This document shows positions 1 through 9,434 of a stretch of 38,705 nucleotides of DNA, piece by piece. The stretch comes from Pseudobdellovibrionaceae bacterium (GTDB lineage: Bacteria; Bdellovibrionota; Bdellovibrionia; Bdellovibrionales; Bdellovibrionaceae). The notes below the pieces were generated by a model. It saw only the letters and a list, made by a program, of their open reading frames with translations, ran no database searches and had not been told where the DNA came from. The stretch is from the NCBI GenBank assembly GCA_947370945.1, contig CANBND010000002.1, forward strand, positions 1-38,705. Reading direction: 5' to 3'. The position numbers and the translations under genes are program-made. Numbering within the stretch: the stretch's first letter is position 1; each line of letters starts with the position of its first letter.

Positions 1-575
1 TCAAAATTGCCAATACTGAAAGGTTTTAAGGGCTGATAATTAAAATGATCAGCTTGCTTGATCACTTGTATTGGTACGATTTCAATATTTTTTGAAACGG
101 AGGCAATAATACCTGCGACGTGTGTGCCATGACCAATTTCGTCTTGAAAATCACCGGTGCCAATAATATTGTTTGGTGTCGTATCTCCTAAGATGCTCCA
201 GCCTGTGCAATCGCCGGGATATTCATTACCATCATTATCAATTGTGCGATCCGTGGCCGCGCATTCTTTGGCATTGTGATAAATTTGATTTTTGACCGAG
301 GGATGTTGGATATCAACTCCTGTATCAATCACAGCGACGCGAATTTTTTTACCAAGTTGCGCTGGTAACAAATGAATGTCTTGGCCCGTGCGCGCTTGTA
401 ATCTGTAAGTCTGCATCGGATTTAAATCGAAAACTTGAGGCTGCCCTGAATTTACGAGTCCCCATGAGTTTTGAATTAATTTTTCGGTTTGAGAATTAAT
501 TTGTGAATAACTAAGAACAGAATATAAAAAAAGAAATTGAAATGGAATCAACACTAAGAATTTATTTTTTTTCAT
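1..575 (-). CDS. Secreted S8 (subtilisin-like) serine peptidase, N-terminal part; truncated by window edge
   Basis: Manual translation from ATG at 575: MKKNKFLVLIPFQFLFLYSVLSYSQ signal peptide; VAVIDTGVDIQHPSV (Asp motif) and GHGTHVAGIIA (His motif); GGAG Shine-Dalgarno 6 nt upstream. Confidence 0.93.
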   Translation of the reverse strand, partial: MKKNKFLVLIPFQFLFLYSVLSYSQINSQTEKLIQNSWGLVNSGQPQVFDLNPMQTYRLQARTGQDIHLLPAQLGKKIRVAVIDTGVDIQHPSVKNQIYHNAKECAATDRTIDNDGNEYPGDCTGWSILGDTTPNNIIGTGDFQDEIGHGTHVAGIIASVSKNIEIVPIQVIKQADHFNYQPLKPFSIGNF

Positions 576-581
576 CTGTTT

Positions 582-599
582 CTCCGCGTAAGCGCAGAG
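582..599 (-). promoter_or_regulatory. SD-sequestering hairpin in the S8 peptidase 5' leader
   Basis: Minus-strand RNA CUCUGCG-CUUA-CGCGGAG: 7-bp stem (one G.U), 4-nt loop; the GGAG SD forms the 3' arm, 6 nt before ATG. Confidence 0.5.
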
Positions 600-698
600 C
601 ATAGTGCAGATTTTGTTTTTTAGGTGAGAAAGCGTATGCTTTATGGAAGTGGTTGAAAAAAATACTTAAGTGTCAAAAACATGTGAATCGTAGAAATG

Positions 699-729
699 AG
701 TAGAGTGTCGATAGTTTTGACACTCTACT
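699..729. other. Strong intergenic hairpin (11-bp perfect inverted repeat)
   Basis: AGTAGAGTGTC-gatagtttt-GACACTCTACT; no U-tract directly adjacent on either strand. Confidence 0.7.
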
Positions 730-739
730 TGAGTTGAGT

Positions 740-3700
740 TTAAAAGCTGGTTTGTGTGCGATCCAATTCAATCGACATAATTTTAGACTTATCCGAAAGC
801 ACGTTGATCAGTCCATTTGAATACGGATGTTTTTTCTCTGGCTCACCCAGTACATTACTGACAAAAACACCTTGATCGCCATCTTCATCACCAGATCTGA
901 AACCTGTGACTTCAACAAAAAATAAATAATTTTGACGTTCTAATGTTTTCAAAATCACAGTCAATGGAATTTTTTCTTCAAGCACATACACCAGTTCAGT
1001 CATCAAGCGATTTTGTGTGCGCAGATCATTTGATTTAATTGCTATATCAAATTTTCTGGCTGTTGAAATAATTTTTTCGACCCATGGCTCTAAACATTCA
1101 TAGGCTGTTCCATTCAACCATGCATATGTGTTTGTTCCACCAGTTTCTGGATTTTTCATTCTTTGATTCATTTCGCATTCATTTTTGTAAATCACTAATC
1201 CACGAGCCTCATCACCATCGCCGATCATGCTCATTAAATTATTATAGATCGCTTTGTCTTCGGCGCGCGCTTTGTGATTTCCAATTTCGCTAAGTTTTTG
1301 AAATAGTCGACCTAAAAATTTAGCGCGGTCCACAGTTGCTCCGTGAACATCCGGAATGACCAATAATTGTTTTATTTTATCAAGAGCTCCAGGCAATAAA
1401 GATAAGTTTGAAGTGACGCGAAAAAAATCGATTTTTTTAACAGATGCGAAAACATCGTCAGCAAATAATTTTTGACCTTCGTACTGAGTTCCTTTTAATT
1501 TGTCTTGAACTTGATTTAAAATTTGATCCAAATTTTTCTTATTCAAGCTCCAACCACCCCAAACATTTTGCACAAGTCCAACCGATGGCAAAGCACCAAT
1601 TCGATTTTGCGTCAGTTCAGTATCTGTACGCACCATACGCCATTGAGCCTTACCAAAAGGCATTTGTGATGGATTCTGAGAGTCTTGTGAAAATTGTGGT
1701 GCATTTGATTGAAATTTATTTTTTAAAATCCCGTCAACGACTTCCAGTCCAAACCCTAAATAATCACGACCACTGAGCTCGCCTTTTTTATATGTCACTA
1801 CTTCAATCGGAGCATTGACCACAGTTGTTCCGTCTGGTGATTTCACATCGGGCTTGTAGATTTTTAATAAATGTTCTTCTTCCATTTGAGTGCTGCGAAA
1901 CCATAATAATTTCGTAAGAACCTGTGTGGTTTTAAATCCATGTTCGATTTCAAATTGTTGCTTTCTGAAATTTGTATACAGCAATTCTGTATTTGAATCA
2001 AAAATGAGTGAACGCAATGCCGCTGCTATGTTGCTTCCGAATTTTTTCTGAGCTTCGAATTTTTTCTGTAAATCCGGATTTTCATCTAATTTGATATCAC
2101 CTTTTTCAACTTGAGCTGCGAAATCACCATTGTAATTTAAAATAAAAGCATCCGTTTTTAAATCAGTGTGTTTTGTTTCATGTTGAATTTTTAATAAATT
2201 AATAAAATAATTTGCATCCAACTGAACACTGAAAACTTTCATGTTTTGATTGCGAATGAAGACTTGAAAACCTGCATCTGTTCTTGAAATTTGAACTTGG
2301 CGCATGATCACTTTACCACCAGAAGCCGACAAACTGATCGTCGGTTGATATGTACTTAATAATCCAACTAAGCCATCCAAACCCAAATCAGTACCTGCTT
2401 TACCCATGATACTGACAGAATCAGTGATTGTGAAAACTTCACCGATTTTTAATGCTGAAATAAAATTTGTTAATTTGCCGTCTTTTAATGGTGAAGCTAA
2501 ATCATGAAGCTTTGATGGAACCAAAACATCACTCCATTTAATATTGCTGGTTTCTTTGATTGAATCTAATGGACGAACATGTGTGTAATCACGATTGTAT
2601 CCCAAATTTGAACCAAAATTATTTTTGATACCACCCAGTTCATCAATTATTTTAACAATACCAAGACCGACAGTCACAGATGCCGTATCAACCAACTGCA
2701 CGGGTGCGGAACTACCATAGAACGTACCTGTTGTTACAATTCTTGAGGCATTAAAATTTAAACCGGCTTGTGCACCAGTCACAGTGCCCAACGGTTTGAC
2801 TCCATTATTTGTTAATTCATAACCCGTTAATTTTGAATCTAAGATTTTAGTTTGCATTAAATTTAGTTTTTCAGATAATTTTGAAATCGCCACATCTAAT
2901 ACAGCGGATTGTGTTTTGATTTTCATGTAACGAAATAAATCTGCAGTTTCAAATGGCGATTGACGTTCACCGTGTGAAAAGCGCGGTGGATAATTTGGAA
3001 TATTTTCAACCATCACCTGACCATTCACAACATAACCATCAGCTGAAGAATACTTTAATTCTGGCAGTGGCACAGACATTACTACATTTTCAGTTTGATC
3101 ATAAAAAGTATCCGTCATATTTTTTACACGACGTAAAAGTTTGGCCTTAACGAGCTGCTTTAATGATTCAGGGTATTTTGCAGCATCAACAATTTCATTC
3201 CAGTCCGCATCTGACAATTGTAAAACACGATTCATCATCCAACGAATATCAAATGAACTGATGCCATCATAATCTGTATTATAAATATAATTAATCATAG
3301 CCCAGCCATCGCGTACAAACACAGGCTGTGTTGAAACGCGATTTAAACTTTCGCCAAAATCAGCCAGTATATTCGGAACTAAAAGGCCGCGATAGGTTCT
3401 GTTTTGACTAAAATTTGCAACATCACTGATATCGGCTGGAGTTGCTCCGGCCATAAGACTTGGGATTTCTGAATTTTGTTTTTCAAGGTAAGCTCCGTGA
3501 ATATACAAAGCCGTATCACCCGCCTCTGATAAAAATTGACGATGATTTGTGTCTGTCAAAAATGGCTCTGCCGATAAACATGAATCATTGACTGAGTTTT
3601 CGCTATTTCCGCAAAATGCATTATCGACAAATTGTTTTTTTTCTGCGGCCGATTTAAATTGGACTTTTATTTTTGAATAATACATCGGTGATAACTGGTG

Positions 3701-4159
3701 ATAACCTAATTTATTCAGCAAAGCCGCTCGCAATAAATGCGTATGGATAAAACCACCAAGGCGTAAAATATAATTTTCGTTTGAGCCTTGAACAATCAAT
3801 GAATACAACAGCTGTTCACGGTTTGCCGATAATCCCTGTACAAATTGAACTGTTGCTGTCTCAGATTGAGACATTACTTGTGGCATACTTTGCTGTGATT
3901 TTAAATCAACCGCCGGATATTTTTTGTTTTGCCAATATTTGTTTTCGATTGGCTGAAGCTTTGACAGGTCAAACCCCTGTTGAAACAAATTTGTAATCTG
4001 CGCAAATGAAAGTGGTTTTGAATCTTGATCCAGCAAATCGGCCGCTGGCTTCGTGAATGTTTTCAACGGTATGCGTACAGAATTGTCCTGAGCTTTTGCG
4101 AAACTTGCAAAGGCCATCAGCGCAATCAATCCCATATTGAAACATTTTTTTGAATTCAT
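740..4159 (-). CDS. Large exported protein of unknown function (1139 aa)
   Basis: Long ORF with signal peptide MNSKKCFNMGLIALMAFASFAKAQ; SD AGAGG 5-6 nt upstream of ATG; no family recognised. Confidence 0.88.
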   Translation of the reverse strand: MNSKKCFNMGLIALMAFASFAKAQDNSVRIPLKTFTKPAADLLDQDSKPLSFAQITNLFQQGFDLSKLQPIENKYWQNKKYPAVDLKSQQSMPQVMSQSETATVQFVQGLSANREQLLYSLIVQGSNENYILRLGGFIHTHLLRAALLNKLGYHQLSPMYYSKIKVQFKSAAEKKQFVDNAFCGNSENSVNDSCLSAEPFLTDTNHRQFLSEAGDTALYIHGAYLEKQNSEIPSLMAGATPADISDVANFSQNRTYRGLLVPNILADFGESLNRVSTQPVFVRDGWAMINYIYNTDYDGISSFDIRWMMNRVLQLSDADWNEIVDAAKYPESLKQLVKAKLLRRVKNMTDTFYDQTENVVMSVPLPELKYSSADGYVVNGQVMVENIPNYPPRFSHGERQSPFETADLFRYMKIKTQSAVLDVAISKLSEKLNLMQTKILDSKLTGYELTNNGVKPLGTVTGAQAGLNFNASRIVTTGTFYGSSAPVQLVDTASVTVGLGIVKIIDELGGIKNNFGSNLGYNRDYTHVRPLDSIKETSNIKWSDVLVPSKLHDLASPLKDGKLTNFISALKIGEVFTITDSVSIMGKAGTDLGLDGLVGLLSTYQPTISLSASGGKVIMRQVQISRTDAGFQVFIRNQNMKVFSVQLDANYFINLLKIQHETKHTDLKTDAFILNYNGDFAAQVEKGDIKLDENPDLQKKFEAQKKFGSNIAAALRSLIFDSNTELLYTNFRKQQFEIEHGFKTTQVLTKLLWFRSTQMEEEHLLKIYKPDVKSPDGTTVVNAPIEVVTYKKGELSGRDYLGFGLEVVDGILKNKFQSNAPQFSQDSQNPSQMPFGKAQWRMVRTDTELTQNRIGALPSVGLVQNVWGGWSLNKKNLDQILNQVQDKLKGTQYEGQKLFADDVFASVKKIDFFRVTSNLSLLPGALDKIKQLLVIPDVHGATVDRAKFLGRLFQKLSEIGNHKARAEDKAIYNNLMSMIGDGDEARGLVIYKNECEMNQRMKNPETGGTNTYAWLNGTAYECLEPWVEKIISTARKFDIAIKSNDLRTQNRLMTELVYVLEEKIPLTVILKTLERQNYLFFVEVTGFRSGDEDGDQGVFVSNVLGEPEKKHPYSNGLINVLSDKSKIMSIELDRTQTSF

Positions 4160-4163
4160 AGTT

Positions 4164-4183
4164 TACCTCTTTAAATAGAGGTA
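4164..4183 (-). promoter_or_regulatory. SD-sequestering hairpin upstream of the 1139-aa exported protein
   Basis: Minus-strand TACCTCT-ATTTAA-AGAGGTA-AACT-ATG: perfect 7-bp stem containing the SD. Confidence 0.55.
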
Positions 4184-4205
4184 TTGCGAAGACGGGGCCA
4201 GAATA

Positions 4206-5519
4206 TTAAAACAACGTATCTAAACCCATCGTTGAAAATGAATTTCTCTGTTGTTTAAATTGAATCAAATCTGAAATCAATTGATCACGTTTTATTTTTA
4301 CATTGGCTTCATCTGTATTATCAAAATCATGGGCCATGAATGCAAAATAAGTATGTCCTTCAGTTGACGAAGAAACACCTGCTACGTTTAACGTGGGTAC
4401 ATCAAACAATCGCCCCGTTTTTAAAACTATATTATTATTAAATGTCATATTTGATTCATATGTTCCGCTATCAACACCTGCAGTTAATAAAACATGGCCT
4501 AAATTTAAATTGTTATTTACGGCTAGGCCGTCTAAGTATTTCAACGTTTTTAAAACTGACAGACAGCTTCCCAGATTGTCCTGACGGCGACCTAAAACTT
4601 CAGTCGACAACCCAGACCCCGTATAAATTTGCAATTCAGCTTTAGGAATTTTTAAATCATTCCTTTGAAAATTTTCAAATTCCGCAGCTCCACCTAAAAA
4701 AGCAAACAAACTGTCTGTGACGTAATTATTCGAAAATGTATTTAAATTTTTTAGATATTTTAACAAAATCGCAGAACTGATTTGTACTGTTTGATTATAC
4801 CCTTCCGTATTTATTTGCTGACGTGGTAAATATGAAATTTGTTCCACCGAAAATTGAGTCGGTACAGTTTCTGGATTTTTCAAATTTGCAAGTGCTGTCT
4901 GAGTTTGCGAGCTCCAGTTTTTTGAATTTAAAATGATATTTAAGTTTTCAATTGTTTGATTTGTTGTAACCGGAACATCGGTCAACTCAAGGTGTGGATT
5001 TGACAAAACAGATAAGTAAATACGCGTTGTTTCATCAATAATTAAATTTCTGATTTTAATCACACCATTTTTTTTAAGCTCTGCCAAAGCCATTAAAATT
5101 TTTTCGATATTTACAATAGGATCATAATTTGTTTCAAGGATTGCATCAAAGGTTCCATCATTTGAAATTTTTTTCAATTTCCAGCTCATTTGAAATCTGT
5201 AATCCGGGCCCAATTTATTCAATGCCCAGGCACTTAAGAATATTTTTGAGACAGATGCCAAGGCATACGGCTTTAAATCGCGATAACCACTGTAGGTATT
5301 TATGTCTCCGCCTGTTGATTCACAGTAAGAAATTGTTGGATCGTTTTTATAAAGCAAGTTTCGGGTGTTTGTTTGTGATCGAACAACTGTACTGTCGATC
5401 GTCGTTACCGCATGTGGTGATTTAGCTTCAGAATTTGAACTTAGATTTGAATTAGAACACGCCGTGCTTAAAATCAAAAGAGCTGAAATAAAATGAATTT
5501 GAAGAAGCATTTTAAGCAT
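4206..5519 (-). CDS. dacB: D-alanyl-D-alanine carboxypeptidase/endopeptidase, PBP4 (S13) family, probable lipoprotein
   Basis: Signal with Cys (LSTACSNS); SxxK motif ASVSKIF; SxN-like SNNYVTDSLF; KTG motif LKTGRL. Confidence 0.8.
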   Translation of the reverse strand: MLKMLLQIHFISALLILSTACSNSNLSSNSEAKSPHAVTTIDSTVVRSQTNTRNLLYKNDPTISYCESTGGDINTYSGYRDLKPYALASVSKIFLSAWALNKLGPDYRFQMSWKLKKISNDGTFDAILETNYDPIVNIEKILMALAELKKNGVIKIRNLIIDETTRIYLSVLSNPHLELTDVPVTTNQTIENLNIILNSKNWSSQTQTALANLKNPETVPTQFSVEQISYLPRQQINTEGYNQTVQISSAILLKYLKNLNTFSNNYVTDSLFAFLGGAAEFENFQRNDLKIPKAELQIYTGSGLSTEVLGRRQDNLGSCLSVLKTLKYLDGLAVNNNLNLGHVLLTAGVDSGTYESNMTFNNNIVLKTGRLFDVPTLNVAGVSSSTEGHTYFAFMAHDFDNTDEANVKIKRDQLISDLIQFKQQRNSFSTMGLDTLF

Positions 5520-5651
5520 CCGCAGACATTACTGGTATTCTGTGAAATTAAATACTGTCATTTATTTGCTATGAAAAAGTTGCAGCATTATTTTGACATT
5601 CTGGCACTTTAAAACCAATATAGTCGCCATAACGTATTAAAGGATAAAATT

Positions 5652-6368
5652 ATGTCTAGAGCCATCTATGAATTTACAGTCGACCAAATCACAGACCACA
5701 CCAAAGAAATCCGCGAATTATTTTTAACATTAAAAAATCAACCTGAATTTAAATTCAAAGCCGGACAATTTGTGATGTTGCACGTCCCTACTGAAGCTGG
5801 AAAGCCAGCACTTCGTGCCTATTCAATTGCAACCACTGAACATGATACCAAAAAATTTCGTCTGATTTTTAAATTTGTTGAAAATGGAGCAGCTTCAAAT
5901 TTTGTATGGGCTTTGAAGGGTCATGAAATTCTTAATTTTACAGGACCCTTTGGTAAAGTCTTTTTTCAAGAGCCACCGGACGAACAAATTGTATTTTTAA
6001 ATACAGGCAGTGGCTTGTCGCAACATTTTTGTTTTTTAGAATCCAAAATGAAACAGTTTCCAAATTTAAAATACAAACTGTATTTTGGGGTCAGAAAAGA
6101 AGAAGACCGTTATTATGAAAAAGAATTAACTGAATTACAAAAACATTTACCAAATTTTGAATTTCACTATGTTCTCAGCCGTGCCAGCGATTCATGGACT
6201 GGCAAAAAAGGCTACGTTCAACATTTTTTGAAAGAAACAAATTACAAAGAAATACCAACGACATTTTATTTGTGTGGCAATGGCGGCATGATCAAAGAAG
6301 TGAAGCATCAGCTTTTAGAAATTGATGGTCTTGATAAATCTAAGGTTTGGTCGGAAGCGTTTGATTAA
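5652..6368 (+). CDS. FAD/NAD(P)-binding ferredoxin reductase-like oxidoreductase
   Basis: FNR-type: KAGQFVMLHVP, RAYSIAT, LNTGSGLS, FYLCGNGGMIKEV; SD AAGGAT upstream. Confidence 0.85.
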   Translation: MSRAIYEFTVDQITDHTKEIRELFLTLKNQPEFKFKAGQFVMLHVPTEAGKPALRAYSIATTEHDTKKFRLIFKFVENGAASNFVWALKGHEILNFTGPFGKVFFQEPPDEQIVFLNTGSGLSQHFCFLESKMKQFPNLKYKLYFGVRKEEDRYYEKELTELQKHLPNFEFHYVLSRASDSWTGKKGYVQHFLKETNYKEIPTTFYLCGNGGMIKEVKHQLLEIDGLDKSKVWSEAFD

Positions 6369-7287
6369 AAAAGAATATTCTTATTTTGCCAGCGTCATAA
6401 TGCTTGTTATTGCAGGCATTATCTGGGGCCTTTCATTTACCTGTATTAAATGGGCACTTGTTGATTTTACGACAACGCAATTATTGTTTTACAGATGCCT
6501 TGTAGCCTTTGTATTGGGCGAAGCCTTATTATTTATTTTTAAAAAAGAGGCCTGGCAGAAATCACATTCTGATATTTTACTGTCATTAAAGCCGGGTTTA
6601 TTTTTAGGCGCTTCGCTTTTATTTCAAATTCACGGCCTGCATTTCACCACAGCAACAAATTCTGCATTTATCACATCGATTTATGTCATTTTAATTCCGT
6701 TTATTTCAATTTTATTATTCAAAACTGCAATTAAAAAAATGCATTTTGTTTTTGCGACATTGGCTTTTATCGGGATGGCGTTTTTATTAGATATTCCCAA
6801 AATGATCAGCAGCAACGATCAAATTAAATTTAACATTGGCGATCTCTTAACTCTGGGCGCCGCCGTGACGGCTGCATTTCAAATTATTTATATCGGATTA
6901 ACTGCAAAAAAATCTGTGAACACATTCAGATATAACAATTATCAAACGTTCTGGAGTCTTTGTGTAGTGATTCCATTTTTGATTTTTGAAAGTATTCAAA
7001 AAAATAAAACATTTATTCCCGAATCTGTACATGCACAATCACTTTTAGGTGTTGGTTTATTAATTATCTTTGTCAGCATGATCGCATTTTATCTGCAAGT
7101 GACAGCACAACAAAAACTGTCGACGACAACCGCAAGTATGCTGTGTTTACTGGAGGCTCCATTTTCATTTTTATTTGCAGCGGTGTTGATCAATGAAAAA
7201 TTAATTGGCCTACAAATTTTCGGAGCTGTGTTGATCTTGTCCAGCTCGGCTTTGTCGGTTTACATAGATCGACCAAAAAACCGATAA
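6361..7287 (+). CDS. EamA/DMT-family membrane transporter
   Basis: Multi-TM; IIWGLSFTCIKWAL and ALLINEKLIG-like EamA motifs; likely TTG start overlapping the upstream stop (ORF track extends to 6322). Confidence 0.82.
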   Translation: MIKKEYSYFASVIMLVIAGIIWGLSFTCIKWALVDFTTTQLLFYRCLVAFVLGEALLFIFKKEAWQKSHSDILLSLKPGLFLGASLLFQIHGLHFTTATNSAFITSIYVILIPFISILLFKTAIKKMHFVFATLAFIGMAFLLDIPKMISSNDQIKFNIGDLLTLGAAVTAAFQIIYIGLTAKKSVNTFRYNNYQTFWSLCVVIPFLIFESIQKNKTFIPESVHAQSLLGVGLLIIFVSMIAFYLQVTAQQKLSTTTASMLCLLEAPFSFLFAAVLINEKLIGLQIFGAVLILSSSALSVYIDRPKNR

Positions 7288-8280
7288 CGCCAGTATAGTG
7301 GCGCCAATTATTCCAGTGACCCATTCTGGAATATGTACAAAAGGCGAAACTAACATGATCCAAGCCAAAGCACCCAATGCATAAAAAGCACCATGTTCAA
7401 GATACTGAAATTGATCCAGTGTACTTTTCTCGACAAAATAAATTGTTAAGCTTCGAACAAAAAAAGCACCGATACTGAGACCAATCATAATTTGAATTAA
7501 GCTATTGGTAATTGCAAAAGCGCCAATGACTCCGTCAAACGAAAATGAAGCATCTAAGATTTCAAGGTAAATAAAAATACCCAAGCCACTTCCGGCTGCT
7601 ACAGTTTTTTCATCATTAACGATTCCTAAATCTTTCAACCATTCAGCTAAACTGTGCACAAATAAAAATGTGATTGCTCCGCACAGACCAGCGACTAAAT
7701 ATGTTATTAAATCTGCACCAACAAGTTGTTCAGACAGCGCCAATAAAATTAAAAGACCTAATAAAATTTCGATGCCTTTGAATTTAGAAATTTTTTGCAG
7801 TGGCTTTTCAATGATTGAAATCCAATGGTGTTCTTTTTCTGAATTCACAAAAAAATGAATAAACACCATCAATAAAAAGACTCCGCCAAAACTTGAAACT
7901 GATAAATGTGCTGAAACCATAATTTCTGCATATTTGACCGGATCTGAAAAAGACATCTGAAATGCTGAAATTGGATCGATATGCGCCAGCAGCGAAACAA
8001 TAATTAATGGAAACAATAAACGCATTCCAAAAACTGCGATGAGCATTCCCAATGTTAAAAATCGTTTTTGCCAAATCGGCGACATTTTTTTGATGAGTGT
8101 CGCATTCACAATTGCATTGTCTAATGATAATGAAACTTCAAGGACAGATAATAGCAGCGCCGTAAACCCAGCTTGTATGGTCAACGTCACCGACTGTGTT
8201 TGCCACCATACAATCGACATTGCCAACACCAGACCAGCAATAAGAATTAAGATCGAACCTTTAAAATATTTTAAAATCAT
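7210..8280 (-). CDS. DUF475/TerC-like integral membrane protein
   Basis: N-terminal MILKYFKGSILILIAGL and LEVSLSLDNAIVNA, SFDGVIGAFAIT; SD TAGGAG 4 nt before ATG. Confidence 0.8.
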   Translation of the reverse strand: MILKYFKGSILILIAGLVLAMSIVWWQTQSVTLTIQAGFTALLLSVLEVSLSLDNAIVNATLIKKMSPIWQKRFLTLGMLIAVFGMRLLFPLIIVSLLAHIDPISAFQMSFSDPVKYAEIMVSAHLSVSSFGGVFLLMVFIHFFVNSEKEHHWISIIEKPLQKISKFKGIEILLGLLILLALSEQLVGADLITYLVAGLCGAITFLFVHSLAEWLKDLGIVNDEKTVAAGSGLGIFIYLEILDASFSFDGVIGAFAITNSLIQIMIGLSIGAFFVRSLTIYFVEKSTLDQFQYLEHGAFYALGALAWIMLVSPFVHIPEWVTGIIGATILALSVFWSIYVNRQSRAGQDQHSSENL

Positions 8281-8402
8281 CAGACTCCTACGACAGACTT
8301 TGTTTGTTCAAATTGTCGATTTTTTTTACAAAAAAAACAACACTAAAGTTCAGCTAGTCATTGGTCGAAAGGTACCTCGAATCAAAAACAAACGGAGTAA
8401 AT

Positions 8403-9416
8403 ATGAAGCCGATCATGACAAAAAAATTAATTCTAAAAAGTACTGCAGTGATTGCTGTCAGTTTTTTAGCTGTAGCTTGTCAGCGTATGCAGTTCGTACC
8501 CGTCGAACAAAATGTACAGTCCTCATTAGCTGTGCCAGATGTGCCAACGGATCCAATTGTTCCGCCGGTTGTTGTTACGCCGCCAGTACCAAAGCCGCAA
8601 CCTATTTTTTCAAATGGAGCTTGCGCTGCGGATTCATCAACGACTTTAACTTCGTGCCAGAAATGTAATGTTCCATTAAATCCACCCGCCCCACCGCAAT
8701 TTTCACGCAAAGGCCAATCATTAATTGATATCATGTCGATCGCCTGTTCCGTGAATAACAAAAGTGCGCCAAAAAATTATGTCCCACCAACAAAGGCTGA
8801 ATTAATAAATCGTTTAAACAGATTGTCTCCGACTTTTTACCCAGATTCAGCAATGTCACCATTTCAAATCAGCACAATCGAAAGTTTAAAAACGAATCCA
8901 GCATTACAACAAAAAATGTTTGGTGGCTTGTGGTATCAACCACCTTATTCAGATGCTTTTGAAACTTATTTCGGTCTTGAAGTCGGCGAAGTTGTTTATC
9001 AACTGTGTTACCAAAGCCCCGATTCTTCATTTACTCCCTACAATTCGACGCCACTCTTATCAAAACAAATGATCGATTGCCAACACAGCCAAGATCCATT
9101 TAATTGCAAAGAATCACCTGCATATATTGCCGGTAATATTTATCGCAACGACTTAAGAACAGGCATGCGCGAATCGATTAATAATCCGTACATCGCACCA
9201 AAACCAACGCCGTCAAAAACGTGTTCATGGGAAAAATTTGAAGGCCTTTATGAATTGGGCGGAGCCGAACAAATTGGTAAATGGTTAGTGTCCGCACAAA
9301 AAATATCAATGGAAGTCAAAGGCGTTGGCGGACGATGTTCGTTGGTCAATACATTGCCTGCCGGCAGTCAAATTCCAACAGGTGAAGTCATTCTATCGGC
9401 TTACGTTTGTAAATAA
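8403..9416 (+). CDS. Pro-rich, Cys-rich putative lipoprotein of unknown function
   Basis: Start at the ATG preceded by CGGAG; lipobox-like VSFLAVACQ; Pro-rich linker VPDVPTDPIVPPVVVTPPVPKPQP. Confidence 0.82.
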   Translation: MKPIMTKKLILKSTAVIAVSFLAVACQRMQFVPVEQNVQSSLAVPDVPTDPIVPPVVVTPPVPKPQPIFSNGACAADSSTTLTSCQKCNVPLNPPAPPQFSRKGQSLIDIMSIACSVNNKSAPKNYVPPTKAELINRLNRLSPTFYPDSAMSPFQISTIESLKTNPALQQKMFGGLWYQPPYSDAFETYFGLEVGEVVYQLCYQSPDSSFTPYNSTPLLSKQMIDCQHSQDPFNCKESPAYIAGNIYRNDLRTGMRESINNPYIAPKPTPSKTCSWEKFEGLYELGGAEQIGKWLVSAQKISMEVKGVGGRCSLVNTLPAGSQIPTGEVILSAYVCK

Positions 9417-9434
9417 ATTTTAAATAAAAATTAT

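Noticed and set aside
1084-1293. Antisense ORFs inside the 1139-aa gene (1084-1293, 1444-1776, 2953-3150, 3781-3996)
   Set aside because: Opposite strand of a strong CDS, no SD or recognisable domains, Phe/His/Ser-rich shadow composition.
8320-8337. T8-AC-A8 symmetric tract
   Set aside because: Homopolymer tracts are common here; may bend promoter DNA but no specific evidence.
8039-8668. 209-aa + ORF crossing the DUF475 gene start and the lipoprotein start
   Set aside because: Overlaps two well-supported genes; low-complexity translation; no SD or domain.
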